Positions 49,636 to 58,914 of a stretch of DNA of 64,000 nucleotides are shown piece after piece; positions within the stretch are counted from its first letter, which is position 1, and each line of letters opens with the position of its first letter. The translations under genes and the position numbers were made by a program. A model generated the notes under the pieces. It did not search any database, was not told the DNA's origin, and was given only the letters and a program-made list of their open reading frames with translations. The stretch comes from JAVBSC01 sp031547305 (GTDB lineage Bacteria > Desulfobacterota > Desulfovibrionia > Desulfovibrionales > Desulfovibrionaceae): assembly GCA_031547305.1 (NCBI GenBank), contig JAVBSC010000016.1, forward strand, positions 1 through 64,000, read 5' to 3'.

Positions 49636-52608
49636 TTATCCAGCGGTGGTTGCCTGAAGGGAAAAAAACAGAGGCTGCGGGGACGTATAGCTGCCCAATA
49701 ACGTGTTTTGTTCCAGCACGCCGCATATTACAGACAACTCCGCGGAGATAAGCGCCTTTGGAGGCGGTGGGCGTAGGCCAGCCACATCTTTATAGATCAC
49801 TCCTGGCTTCCACCGGCTTGTAGGCCACATCCAGTCGCAGGGGTCATGCCACATCCTGGCGCCAAAAGGCGGCATATCGCCGCGCACTGGTTTCGCTTGA
49901 ATATCCAGAAGCAAATCTTTCCTCAATGGCTCGTTAATGCTCCAGTATGTCTCCACCCAGATAATCTGCCGTTTACCCATTTGTTTATGTTCCGGGTGAA
50001 TCCAAAGGCCCAGCAGAGTTAAAGGCCCCAGGCGCGTTGGTTCTATTTTCGCCTCATCCGGCACCACGTCCACAACCCATTCAGGCCTTGGCTCACTTGG
50101 GGGGGGAGGGGCTTGCCCGGGCTGGGCCGGTTGAATCTGACTAAAAGGAGCAATTGAGGGGCGCCTTGGCGGAGTGAGCGAAACGCGGGCATGGTCAGGG
50201 AAAACTTCCATAGTTGTGCCCATCCTGGCGCTTTTGGCGGCGAAATCGGCGATTCCTCTGGAAGCGTCGTCTCCACTGGCCGGCATACTGAAGCCATACT
50301 CTCCCACAACCGGCAAAAAGCGCACCTCCGTTATGCCGTGCGGAGATGCCCTGAGCGTAAAAACCCCCGAGTCAGTGCGGGGGGCGTCAAAAAGAAGGTT
50401 GCCGGCATCATGTATAATGGGGCGATTCTTGTAGACCTCAAGGCCCTGGAGGTTGTGGGCTGAAGATCCCAGAACGGCATCCGCTCCGGCGGCGATAATC
50501 GCGTGCCCAACGTCAATCTGGGATTTTTTAGGCTCCTGCTCGTTGTTGGCCCCCCAGTGCACGGCCACCAGCACGACATGGGCCTGCCGCCTGGCGGCGG
50601 CAATACGAGGAACCAGCTCTTTATACCAAAGATCCGGATTATGCAGTGGCATGTACCATATGCCCGGCTTATTTTCTCCGGCCGCAAAATAACGCATGGT
50701 GGCGTCAACTGAAAAAACGGCCGCGGTGTACTCTTTAAGCCGCACATAGGCCGGAGCGCTGGCTTCGGCAATATTACAGCCGCTGCCGGCCTGGCTCAAT
50801 CCAGCGGCATCAAGCCAGGCTCTTTGTTCCAAAAGGGCTTCGGGGCCGTAGTCTCCACTATGGTTGTTCGCCGTCGCCACCATCTTTATTCCTGCTTCCT
50901 GTAAAATCCGCAGTTGCTCAGGTCTGGCCCGGTAGTAAAAAGGCCCTGTTTCACCCTTGTCAACTTTATGCCGGCCCTTTGTGGAGACAACACACTCCAG
51001 ATTAATAATGGAGAGGTCCGCCTCCCGAAGGATGGGCAATCCCCCAAGGGCATGGGAATATCCTCTTTGTCTGCTTATATAATGTTGGCGGCGTCCCAGA
51101 TTAACATCGCCCCCAAAAGCTATGGCCGGAGATGACGCCTCATAGGCGGGAAGATCAGAAGCGTTTGTGATGTTGATCTGAAGAAGTAGTTCTACAATAT
51201 CTGTCAGCTTATGCCCGGAACTTTTGATTATTACTGTATCTCCATCTTTAAGCCACGAGATCACTTCCTGTTTTAAAGCCTGGGGCTCAGGGAACCATGC
51301 GCCTTTTGTTTCTGTTTTTATCAAATCCCAAAGGTTGCGCATTAATGGGCCGCACAGGAGAATCCTGTCCACCTGAGTATTTTTAACCGGCTCCAGCATG
51401 TCAATATGTTTTTGTGCTTCTTTGTCGCCAAGCGCGGCAAAATCGCCAAGAATAGCCACTCTTGAGCCCGGCGAGGGGGTTGAGTCTCGCAAATGGGCCA
51501 AGCCCGCGGTCATGGAAGCCGGGTTGGCGTTAAAAGAGTCATCAATGATAGTAAGTCTCTTTCCATCAACAAGTATATTGTGAGTCCTGCCTCTTCCCGG
51601 CAAAAGCCTCACACTCTGCAACGCTCCGAAGCATTTTTCCACCGGCAGCCCCAAAACATAGACGCAAGCCATTACCGCCAGGGCATTCGTCATTATGTGC
51701 CTGGGTAATGTACAGGCAAAGCGGTACGCATTTTTTTCAATTTGTACAGTCGCCACGCCATTGGAATGATCAAGAAGACGTATATCCGCGTCTTTACAAG
51801 CGCCAAAACGAATTATAGTGAGTCCCTTTCTTTTTGCCGCGGCTTCCACCACATCATATTCGCGCATATCGCTATTGAGTATGGCAATTCCCCCTGGCGA
51901 CATACCGTCAAAAATTCTGCTTTTAATTTCCGCCACCCGTCTTATGCTTTTACATAAATCCAGGTGTGCTTCACTGATGGAAAGTACAATGCCGATATGC
52001 GGCCTGGCTATACTGGAGGCGGTGCGCATTTTGTCAAAAGTCATCTCAATTACCCAGAAAGGAATATCCAGAGACATGGAGGCCATGATCCGGCCAGTGG
52101 CTATTCCAATGTTGGACGAGGCGCGGGAATAATCCACTTTGCCGAACGCGGCCAACGCCCCGGCCAGCAGGTAAGTGGTGGTGGTTTTGCCCACGGAGCC
52201 GGTGAGCCCGATAACTTTTCCCTGGTAACGATCCCTTGCGTAGCTCCCCAAATTATATGTAGCCCGCCTTATATCAGGCACAACAAAAACAGGCACCCCC
52301 AGGCCCACGCATCCTTTTGGGTCTTCACACAAAATGCCCGCGGAATCCTTGGCTGCCTGACGTACCCGCTCCAGAGTCAAGCCGATGGCATGACGCACTA
52401 GAATAACCCCAGGCACAAATTGGAGCAAACTATACGCTATACCCAAAGCCCGCCAATCTTTTGGAGGCTCCACCGCCCAGTGCCCCTCGCGAGCGGCTTC
52501 ATTAAAGGAGTCCAGCGTCCAGTTCGCATGGGTGTCTTGAAGCCTGTGGAGGCTCACTCCATTTGCGCCTTCATGCGTGAGACTATGGTTCAATTCGCCA
52601 GTAAACAT
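49636..52608 (-). CDS. Mur ligase-CapA fusion protein
   Basis: The 990-residue protein joins three parts. Residues about 1-475 form a MurF/CapB-like ATP-dependent amide ligase: a reduced N-terminal domain, P-loop GSVGKTTT at 137-144, and the MurF signature DDSFNANPASM near 356. Residues about 495-790 form a CapA (PGA_cap) metallophosphoesterase-like domain: FGGDVNLGRR, NLECVVS, ANNHSGDYG, VHWGANNE, SSAHNLQG and HDAGNLLFD. A Pro-rich linker and a 130-residue unrecognised C-terminal domain follow. In poly-gamma-glutamate synthesis, a Mur-like ligase (CapB/PgsB) and CapA are separate proteins; here they are fused. There is no signal peptide. The ATG at 52608 has GGAG 6 nt upstream; a GTG at 52737 is possible. 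Confidence 0.85.
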   Translation of the reverse strand: MFTGELNHSLTHEGANGVSLHRLQDTHANWTLDSFNEAAREGHWAVEPPKDWRALGIAYSLLQFVPGVILVRHAIGLTLERVRQAAKDSAGILCEDPKGCVGLGVPVFVVPDIRRATYNLGSYARDRYQGKVIGLTGSVGKTTTTYLLAGALAAFGKVDYSRASSNIGIATGRIMASMSLDIPFWVIEMTFDKMRTASSIARPHIGIVLSISEAHLDLCKSIRRVAEIKSRIFDGMSPGGIAILNSDMREYDVVEAAAKRKGLTIIRFGACKDADIRLLDHSNGVATVQIEKNAYRFACTLPRHIMTNALAVMACVYVLGLPVEKCFGALQSVRLLPGRGRTHNILVDGKRLTIIDDSFNANPASMTAGLAHLRDSTPSPGSRVAILGDFAALGDKEAQKHIDMLEPVKNTQVDRILLCGPLMRNLWDLIKTETKGAWFPEPQALKQEVISWLKDGDTVIIKSSGHKLTDIVELLLQINITNASDLPAYEASSPAIAFGGDVNLGRRQHYISRQRGYSHALGGLPILREADLSIINLECVVSTKGRHKVDKGETGPFYYRARPEQLRILQEAGIKMVATANNHSGDYGPEALLEQRAWLDAAGLSQAGSGCNIAEASAPAYVRLKEYTAAVFSVDATMRYFAAGENKPGIWYMPLHNPDLWYKELVPRIAAARRQAHVVLVAVHWGANNEQEPKKSQIDVGHAIIAAGADAVLGSSAHNLQGLEVYKNRPIIHDAGNLLFDAPRTDSGVFTLRASPHGITEVRFLPVVGEYGFSMPASGDDASRGIADFAAKSARMGTTMEVFPDHARVSLTPPRRPSIAPFSQIQPAQPGQAPPPPSEPRPEWVVDVVPDEAKIEPTRLGPLTLLGLWIHPEHKQMGKRQIIWVETYWSINEPLRKDLLLDIQAKPVRGDMPPFGARMWHDPCDWMWPTSRWKPGVIYKDVAGLRPPPPKALISAELSVICGVLEQNTLLGSYTSPQPLFFSLQATTAG

Positions 52609-52699
52609 GTCCGTCTCCGCTTCACAAGATATTAACCCAACTGTATCAGCTCGCGCTTTGGCATGCTGACTGCCATAGATTATTTCTCTTGGAAAAATG

Positions 52700-52727
52700 T
52701 TGCAAAAAGAGTATTGTCTGATATAAT
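52700..52727 (+). promoter_or_regulatory. Promoter candidate for the 572-residue gene
   Basis: TTGCAA (52700-52705) and TATAAT (52722-52727) are separated by 16 bp, 40 bp before the start codon of the rightward gene. It lies in the divergent gap shared with the Mur ligase-CapA gene. Confidence 0.5.
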
Positions 52728-52767
52728 AGTTTGTCACATGTTTTCTGTCATGTAAAGGAGCCCCCCA

Positions 52768-54486
52768 ATGGACTTGGGTTCACGCCTCAAGCTTATTCGC
52801 GAGCATATTCGTGCGCGCCACGCGCAGTTATCATCTCCGTCCCCTGGTTGTGTCTTGTTTTTTTCCGTATCCGACGGCCAGAGGAAGGCCAAAATTTTCC
52901 ATATTGCAGGGCCTGATTTTGAGACGGCCTGGTCAAAGAGCGTCAATCAGCTTCCCCTGTTGTTCAAAAAAAACAAACTCACTGCCAACTGGCTGCGCGT
53001 TGACTGGGTGCGGCGCGTGGAAATGCTGGATTGGCCGGCCTTTAATAAACTGCTTGAAGCGTATCGGCGTAATTATTTCCGCTACGGTTTCACCCTGGAC
53101 AAATTTTTTAAGACCGCTCTGCTGGAACAGGAATGCAACGCCAATCTTCTGTTTTTCGGTAAAGAAGAGGATTTTTACGGCTCTTTTCAGGCGGATCGGG
53201 TCAACGCTTACGTAAAGGAACGTTTTGGGAAAAATATCATTTTTCCGTTATCCGACGACGCTCAAGTTGGAATATTTAGTACAACGGGAGTGTTTTGCGA
53301 TACGGACGGCATCCTGTATGAACTACCCGGCGTGGAAGATGCTGATAATGCGCCACCACAACCGGCTCCCAAAGCGAGTTGCGGGCCGGATGCGGGTCTC
53401 TGGGCCGGACGGCGCCGTGTGCCGGCGTTGACCCACGATGTTCTGGATTACCTCATTAAAGGCGCCAGCGGATATCTGGCCGAGCAAATGAAGGAGGGCG
53501 GCGAATTTATTTACGGCTATATGCCGGCTTCCGGTCAACGCCTTATTTCCTATAATGTCGTACGCCACGCCGGGACTATTCTGGCTCTGCTGGATACACT
53601 TGAACATACCGGCAACGAAGCTTTACGCCCGGTTATTGATTCCGGTATAAAGGCTCTGACCACACATCTGGTGCGGAGATATACGCTGGAAAGTGGAGAA
53701 GAGCTGGCTTATTTAGTTGAGCCCTATGGCGAGATAAAAATCGGCGGCAACGGGGTGGGCTTGGTTACGCTCAGCCGTTGGACAAAATTTACCGGCAACC
53801 CGGAACATTTGCCCTTGATGGAGCTTTTAGCCAGCGGCATAGCCAACATGCAGGTTGAGGACGGCACTTTCAACCATGTTCTGAATGCCTCGGATCTTTC
53901 TCTTAAAGATGCTCATCGCACAGCATACTACGACGGCGAGGTGCTGTTCGGCCTAATGCAGTTGTATGGAATCACAAAGAATGAACGCTGGGCTTCAATT
54001 GCCGAAAAAGCCTTTGAGGCGTTCATCAAAACTAAAAAATGCAACAACCATGACCATTGGCTGAGTTATGCGGCAAATGAGATGACCGTTCACCGCCCCG
54101 AAGATCATTATTTCATGTTCGGCCTGCGGAACATAGCGAATAACCTTGATTTCATCCTGGAGCGGGAGACAACCCATCCAACATCCCTTGAACTATGTAT
54201 GGCCGGGGAAAAAATGATCCGCCGGATCGAACAAATGCCGGACAAAAGACATTTGCTTGACAATATTGATTTGCATAAATTCCGCCTGGCTTCGCAAAGG
54301 CGCGCTGAATGCCAGCTTAACGGGTATTTTTGGCCGGAAATGGCAATGTATTTTAGAAGGCCAGCTCAGGTTGTTAGCAGCTTCTTTATGCGCTACGATT
54401 CCTTTAGAGTTCGGATAGACGATGTGGCGCATTCTATATGCGGCCTGGTCTCCTACGACGCGCTGTTCGCCAGGTCGGGGGCGTAA
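52768..54486 (+). CDS. Unrecognised 572-residue protein, likely alpha/alpha-barrel
   Basis: The protein has an N-terminal mixed domain (about 1-190, HAQLSSPSPGCVLFFSVSDG, VDWVRRVEMLDWPAFNKLLEAYRRNYFRYG), a Pro-rich hinge, and a long helical part (about 215-560). The helical part has repeated features of (alpha/alpha)6 toroids: FIYGYMPASGQRLISYNVVRHAGTILALL, KIGGNGVGLVTLSRW, DAHRTAYYDGEVLFGLMQLY, EDHYFMFGLRNIANN. Such folds occur in glycan lyases, hydrolases and epimerases. It starts 159 bp from the divergent Mur ligase-CapA start, so the two are probably one system. There is no signal peptide. GC content is below that of the neighbours. Enzyme activity is not determined. Confidence 0.7.
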   Translation: MDLGSRLKLIREHIRARHAQLSSPSPGCVLFFSVSDGQRKAKIFHIAGPDFETAWSKSVNQLPLLFKKNKLTANWLRVDWVRRVEMLDWPAFNKLLEAYRRNYFRYGFTLDKFFKTALLEQECNANLLFFGKEEDFYGSFQADRVNAYVKERFGKNIIFPLSDDAQVGIFSTTGVFCDTDGILYELPGVEDADNAPPQPAPKASCGPDAGLWAGRRRVPALTHDVLDYLIKGASGYLAEQMKEGGEFIYGYMPASGQRLISYNVVRHAGTILALLDTLEHTGNEALRPVIDSGIKALTTHLVRRYTLESGEELAYLVEPYGEIKIGGNGVGLVTLSRWTKFTGNPEHLPLMELLASGIANMQVEDGTFNHVLNASDLSLKDAHRTAYYDGEVLFGLMQLYGITKNERWASIAEKAFEAFIKTKKCNNHDHWLSYAANEMTVHRPEDHYFMFGLRNIANNLDFILERETTHPTSLELCMAGEKMIRRIEQMPDKRHLLDNIDLHKFRLASQRRAECQLNGYFWPEMAMYFRRPAQVVSSFFMRYDSFRVRIDDVAHSICGLVSYDALFARSGA

Positions 54487-54510
54487 AAAGCCACTCGGTG
54501 CCATAGAACG

Positions 54511-54538
54511 AAAATGCCCGGTTTTACCGGGCATTTTT
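54511..54538. terminator. Bidirectional terminator between the 572-residue gene and hup
   Basis: AAAATGCCCGG (54511-54521) pairs with CCGGGCATTTT (54527-54537), an 11-bp stem with a 5-nt loop, with T-runs on both strands. It serves both convergent genes. Confidence 0.9.
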
Positions 54539-54558
54539 CGTCATATATGCAACCAAAA

Positions 54559-54834
54559 CTATTTTACGGCTTCTTTCAGGGCTTTGCCCGGGGTGAACTT
54601 CACAGCCTTGCTGGCCGGGATGACGATTTCGGCGCCGGTGCGGGGGTTGCGGCCTTTGCGGGCGGCGCGGGAGGTCACTTTGAAGCTTCCGAAACCCGTG
54701 AAGGTGACGGAGTCGCCACCGCGCAGGGCATCGGTAAGAGCCGCGACAACGGCGTCAAGAGCGGCTTCGCTCTGCACTTTTGTGGCCAGGCCGGATTTGG
54801 CATGAATCTTTTGTACGAGTTCAGCTTTGGTCAT
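54559..54834 (-). CDS. hup: HU-family DNA-binding protein
   Basis: The 91-residue histone-like protein begins MTKAELVQKIHAKSGLATKVQSEAALDAVV and has the DNA-binding beta arm region GRNPRTGAEIVIPASKAVKFTPGKALKEAV. The intercalating Pro lies in the arm as usual (RNPRTG). It is a single gene with its own promoter (54901-54928) and a bidirectional terminator. It bends and compacts DNA, and may assist integrase-type recombination. Confidence 0.97.
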   Translation of the reverse strand: MTKAELVQKIHAKSGLATKVQSEAALDAVVAALTDALRGGDSVTFTGFGSFKVTSRAARKGRNPRTGAEIVIPASKAVKFTPGKALKEAVK

Positions 54835-55221
54835 TACTAGTCTCCCTGACTTGTTTATCCAGGCGCTCCACGCGCCTTGTTGGTAGAGGTTCTGGGCATG
54901 CTTTTACAGAGCAATACAAGATTGTCAACCGAAACTTGCCGATTTTCCTTAAAAATCGCGAAAAAAAATAGCCATGTCCATAAAAAACCGAAAAACGCTT
55001 ACTTAAAAAATCAACAATTTATGTATGTTAGGCATGCAAGCTTGTTGCCCGCCGCACTGGAGTAGTAAAAAGTCCAAATTTTACCCAAGCCTGCGTTCAC
55101 AGTTAGCAAATGGGACTTACAATCCAGGCTAAGGAATTTACAGCTTTGCTTGCTTAAAAAACTAGTGTACCAAGCTCTTTAGAACTAGACAAGAGCTATT
55201 TATTTTTAGGCGGGTGCTTCT
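54835..55221. other. Intergenic region between hup and the lipoprotein gene
   Basis: No gene. It contains the hup promoter at its left. The rest is AT-rich with TTAAAAA-type stretches and probably contains the promoter of the rightward lipoprotein gene, whose own ribosome-binding site is weak. Confidence 0.5.
54901..54928 (-). promoter_or_regulatory. hup promoter candidate
   Basis: On the minus strand, a perfect TTGACA (54928-54923) and TAAAAG (54906-54901, four of six matches to TATAAT) are separated by 16 bp. This places the hup transcript start roughly 60 nt before its ATG. Confidence 0.55.
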
Positions 55222-55806
55222 ATGGTTTTCAGTATTAAAAAGATTGCGGTCCCATTCAGTTGGATTTTTTTGACTTTTTTGCTTTGCGCTTGTTCTCCGG
55301 GCAATGCTTTGCGCCTTAATTACTCCACGGCCGGAACATCCGAAGCGCCCAAAGCCGACGCGCCAAAAGTCTGCGTGCTCGTTTTTGAGGACGCCAGGGG
55401 CAAAGCGGACATCGGGCAGAGAGCCGACGGCTCACCCTATACTCCCAAGTCTTCGGTCACGGACTGGATCAGCCACGCCCTGGCGGAAGAACTGACCCGT
55501 CTGGGGTTACAGGTCAGCTACGCGACCAGCCCAGCCCAGGCCGAGTCTTCCGGGGCGGATTTCATAATAAAAGGCTCGGTGGAGGAAATCTGGCTGGCCG
55601 AAGTTTCCAGCACCTCCTTCACTTGCAGCCTGCGGGTAAAAATAGGCCTGTACAACAAAAATCGCATCATGTTCACGGATGTTTACTCCAGCAGCATGTC
55701 CAAGCGGGTTATCCCGTTTGCCAACCCCGGTCCGGACATACTCAGTGAGACACTGAACGATCTTGTAAGGCCGGCCGCAATCAAAATCAACGCCCAGATA
55801 CGCTAG
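55222..55806 (+). CDS. YajG-like lipoprotein
   Basis: The 194-residue protein has a lipoprotein signal with LLCACSPG (lipobox LCAC) after a long hydrophobic run. The mature part resembles the YajG family: VCVLVFEDARGKADIGQRADGSPYTP, SVTDWISHALAEELTRLGLQVSYAT, ADFIIKGSVEEIWLAEVSS and CSLRVKIGLYNKN. Function is unknown; members are outer-membrane-anchored. It lies 17 bp before the TPR gene, and the two probably share a transcript. Confidence 0.8.
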   Translation: MVFSIKKIAVPFSWIFLTFLLCACSPGNALRLNYSTAGTSEAPKADAPKVCVLVFEDARGKADIGQRADGSPYTPKSSVTDWISHALAEELTRLGLQVSYATSPAQAESSGADFIIKGSVEEIWLAEVSSTSFTCSLRVKIGLYNKNRIMFTDVYSSSMSKRVIPFANPGPDILSETLNDLVRPAAIKINAQIR

Positions 55807-55823
55807 GGCGGCGGAGGGCAGCC

Positions 55824-56888
55824 ATTTTTATCCGTCCGCTCCGCCTTTGCCTGTGCGTTGCGCTTTTAAGCTGTCCGGCCCGGGCCGGGGCGGACGACGT
55901 CAACGCGCCCGCGGCCCAGCCTGACGGCGTTTATGGGGAATATCGGGCCTCCCGCCCCTTCGGCGGACCGGTGCGCCTGGATATGGCGGAAGCCGCGGCC
56001 TTTGGCGCGGCCAGAATCAGCGCCATGCGCGGAGCGGTGCGCGCCTTGGCCGCCAGGCCGGATTTCGTCTACCTGGCCGGGCAGGAAGGACCGGAGGCCG
56101 GCGCCCCGCTGGACCCGTTGTCTCTGGCCTATGCCCTTACCGAGACCAGCCCGTCCGCGGAATCAGCCCTTAACGGCCTGCCGCCCAGAATGCGGGTTAC
56201 GGTTGCCCTTGCTTCGCGTCCGGCTTCCGGCTCTTTGGGGGAGCGCATTTTGTTTTTGCTTAAAAAGCCGCAAGTGCTGGAACTATACACCCTGGCCGCG
56301 CAACGGGATGAGGAATGCTTGGCGGATTATGACGCCGCGGCTGAGGCGGCCATGTCCCCCGGCGAGCGTCCGGACGCCCACGTGCTGGAAAATAAGCTGC
56401 TTACGACCGCGCGCCGCCTGAAGGCCCAGCAAGTTTACCTGGATGTTCTGCCTTTGCTGGACAACGCCTGGAAAAACCCGGAACGAGTTCAGGATTCCAT
56501 GCTGAAGGCCCTGGCGCTGGATTCGGAAAATCCGCTGGCTTTGAGCGCCCTGGGCGAAGCCCGGCTGCAGCTTGACAGGCCCCTGGAAGCTTTGGAATGC
56601 TTAAGCCGGGCCATCCGGATCAAACCGGATTTTAGCCGGGCTTACCACAGCCGGGGCATAACCTACCTGCGGCTGCAACTGCCGGCCATGGCCGGCAGCG
56701 ATTTTGGCGAAGCGGTGCGCCTTAGCCCGGACAATCCGGATTACTGGCGGGACAGCGCCACAGCCTGGCTGATCCAGGAAGACCTGCCGGCCATGTGCCG
56801 GGCCTTTGCGCAAGCCTGCCGCCTGGGGGACTGCTCCGGCTACGAATGGGCCGTGGAAAAAAATAAGTGCCAAAAAGAAGATTTTTGA
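55824..56888 (+). CDS. Exported TPR-repeat protein, probable AUU start
   Basis: The 354-residue product begins, on the preferred reading, at an ATT codon with GGAGGG 5 nt upstream. That start gives a Sec signal peptide (FIRPLRLCLCVALLSCPARAGADD). No ATG, GTG or TTG occurs in frame between the last upstream stop and position 55971, where a GTG would remove the signal. The mature part has helical TPR repeats from about residue 210 (PERVQDSMLKALALDSENPLALSALGEARLQL, PLEALECLSRAIRIKPDFSRAYHSRG, DFGEAVRLSPDNPDYW). Members act as scaffolds. It is followed by hflK after 32 bp. A lipoprotein reading (LLSC) is also possible. Confidence 0.75.
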   Translation: MFIRPLRLCLCVALLSCPARAGADDVNAPAAQPDGVYGEYRASRPFGGPVRLDMAEAAAFGAARISAMRGAVRALAARPDFVYLAGQEGPEAGAPLDPLSLAYALTETSPSAESALNGLPPRMRVTVALASRPASGSLGERILFLLKKPQVLELYTLAAQRDEECLADYDAAAEAAMSPGERPDAHVLENKLLTTARRLKAQQVYLDVLPLLDNAWKNPERVQDSMLKALALDSENPLALSALGEARLQLDRPLEALECLSRAIRIKPDFSRAYHSRGITYLRLQLPAMAGSDFGEAVRLSPDNPDYWRDSATAWLIQEDLPAMCRAFAQACRLGDCSGYEWAVEKNKCQKEDF

Positions 56889-56920
56889 AATATGCTTTTA
56901 AGTATCTCATTGGAGGTCGT

Positions 56921-58060
56921 ATGAACTGGGATTGGGAAAAACTGCAGGAAAAGCGCCGGCAGCAGCCCGGAGGCTTCGGCGGTTCCGGGGGGGGCGGTTC
57001 CGGCAATAATAACAACGGGGGCGCGCAACCTCCGGGCTTTGATCAGTTGGGCAAAAACCTGCAAAAATTCCGCAACGCCGGATTCCCGGCCGGCAAATTG
57101 CTGATTTTAGCCGTATTCCTGGTCTGGGCCGCCTCGGGCATCTTTATTGTGGAACCGGACGAAGTGGGTGTGGTTCTGCGCTTCGGCGCCTTTAACCGCA
57201 AGGTGGACGCCGGGCCGCATTATCGCTTTCCTTACCCCTTTGAGAGCGTCTCCACGCCCAAGGTCACCCAGGTCAAGCGCGTGGAACTGGGCTTTTCTTC
57301 CGGGGACACCCGCAGCCGTCAAGGCCAGGTGCGCCAGGTACTTTCCGAAGCCTCCATGCTTACCGGCGACGAAAATATAGTCAACGTGCAGTTTATCGTC
57401 CAGTACCGCATTAAAAACGCGGAATCCGGCCCGGACGCTTCCGGTCCGGTGGACTACCTGTTCAACATAGTGGACCCGGACGGCACCGTGAAAAGCGCCG
57501 CCGAAGCGGCCATGCGCGAAATCATCGGGGCAAGCAAAATAGATTCCGCCCTGACCGACGGCAAGCTGCAAATCCAGACCGCTGCCGCCAAACGCCTGCA
57601 GGAAATCATGGACCGCTACCAGTCCGGCATTTCCATTCAGGGCGTGCAGATGGGCGATGTGCATCCGCCCGACGAAGTCGTGGAATTCTTCAAGGACGTG
57701 GCCAGCGCCAGAGAGGACAAGAGCCGCTCCATAAACGAGGCCGAAGCCTACCAGAACGAAATAATCCCCAAAGCCAGGGGCGCGGCCGCGGAAATAATCA
57801 ACCAGGCGGAAGCTTACAAGGCCGCCACAGTGCAAAACGCCCAGGGCAGCGCCCAGCGCTTTGCCGCTATTCTGGCCGAATACCAGAAAGCTCCGGATGT
57901 GACAAAAAAACGTATGTACCTTGAAACCATGGAAGAAGTGCTGGCTTCAAAGGATCTGGAAAAAATCATCATGCCGGAAGGCCCGTCCGGGCGGGTGGTG
58001 CCCTATCTGCCCCTTGACCGCCTGCCCGCTGAGCAGAGCGTTCCTAAGGGAGGCAAGTGA
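56921..58060 (+). CDS. hflK: Membrane protease modulator HflK
   Basis: The 379-residue SPFH protein forms with HflC a membrane complex that regulates the FtsH protease. It has a Gly/Asn-rich N-terminus, one membrane span (LLILAVFLVWAASGIFIVEP), then the SPFH domain (DEVGVVLRFGAFNRKVDAGPHYRFPYP, VNVQFIVQYRIKNAE, LTDGKLQIQTAAAKRLQEIMDRY). A long Ala-rich coiled coil follows (ARGAAAEIINQAEAYKAAT). GGAGG sets the start at 56921. Its stop overlaps the hflC start (TGATG). Confidence 0.96.
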   Translation: MNWDWEKLQEKRRQQPGGFGGSGGGGSGNNNNGGAQPPGFDQLGKNLQKFRNAGFPAGKLLILAVFLVWAASGIFIVEPDEVGVVLRFGAFNRKVDAGPHYRFPYPFESVSTPKVTQVKRVELGFSSGDTRSRQGQVRQVLSEASMLTGDENIVNVQFIVQYRIKNAESGPDASGPVDYLFNIVDPDGTVKSAAEAAMREIIGASKIDSALTDGKLQIQTAAAKRLQEIMDRYQSGISIQGVQMGDVHPPDEVVEFFKDVASAREDKSRSINEAEAYQNEIIPKARGAAAEIINQAEAYKAATVQNAQGSAQRFAAILAEYQKAPDVTKKRMYLETMEEVLASKDLEKIIMPEGPSGRVVPYLPLDRLPAEQSVPKGGK

Positions 58061-58908
58061 TGAATACCCGCTATACCAGCCTTGTCGTGATCGGAGTGAT
58101 TCTTGCGATCACCCTCAGCCAAAGCCTGTACACGGTCCACCAGACGCAAAAGGCCCTGGTGCTGCAACTTGGCGAACCGGTCAGCGATGCCGTGGAGCCC
58201 GGCCTGCACGTCAAGTTGCCCTTTGTCCAGAACGTGGTCTACTTCGATTCCCGGCTTATGGCCTATGACGCCAGGCCGGCCGAAGCCCTGACCAGCGATA
58301 AGAAAACCATTGTCCTGGACAGCTACTCGCGCTGGCGCATCACCGACCCTCTGACCTTTTACCGTACCATGCGCACCGTAGCCATGGCCCAGGGCCGCCT
58401 GGACGACCGCATCTACTCGGATCTGCGTGAAGTGGTCGGCCGTTACACCCTTACGGAAATAGTCTCCACCAAGCGCCAGGAAATCATGGAAGCGGTCATC
58501 GCCCAGGCCAACAACCTGCTCAAGCAGTACGGCGTGGAAATCGTTGATGTGCGCATCAAGCGGGCGGACCTGCCGGCCGCCAACCAGCGGGCCGTGTTCG
58601 GCCGCATGCAGGCGGAACGCGAACGCCAGGCCAAGCAATATCGCTCCGAAGGTCTTGAAGAGTCCACAAAAATCAAATCCGCCGCGGACAAGGACCAGGT
58701 TGTGATCCTGGCTGAAGCGCGCAAAAACGCGGAAATAATCCGCGGCGAGGGCGACGCCCAGGCCGTGGCGATCTTCGCCGAAGTTCTGTCCAAAGACCCG
58801 GCCTTCTACGAATTTTCCAAAAGCCTGGAAGCTTATAAAAAAGCCCTCAAAGAGCGCACGCGCATCATGCTCACCCCCGGCGAAGGCTTTTTGAAGTACC
58901 TGAATTAG
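58060..58908 (+). CDS. hflC: Membrane protease modulator HflC
   Basis: The 282-residue SPFH protein has an N-terminal membrane anchor (SLVVIGVILAITLSQSLYTVHQTQKALVLQLG), SPFH-domain motifs (GLHVKLPFVQNVVYFDSRLMAYD, LDSYSRWRITDPLTFY, DVRIKRADLPAANQRAVFGRMQAERERQAKQYRSEG) and a C-terminal LSKDPAFYEFSKSLEAYKKAL. It is coupled to hflK, with which it forms a large oligomeric cage around FtsH. Confidence 0.97.
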   Translation: MNTRYTSLVVIGVILAITLSQSLYTVHQTQKALVLQLGEPVSDAVEPGLHVKLPFVQNVVYFDSRLMAYDARPAEALTSDKKTIVLDSYSRWRITDPLTFYRTMRTVAMAQGRLDDRIYSDLREVVGRYTLTEIVSTKRQEIMEAVIAQANNLLKQYGVEIVDVRIKRADLPAANQRAVFGRMQAERERQAKQYRSEGLEESTKIKSAADKDQVVILAEARKNAEIIRGEGDAQAVAIFAEVLSKDPAFYEFSKSLEAYKKALKERTRIMLTPGEGFLKYLN

Positions 58909-58914
58909 GTAATG

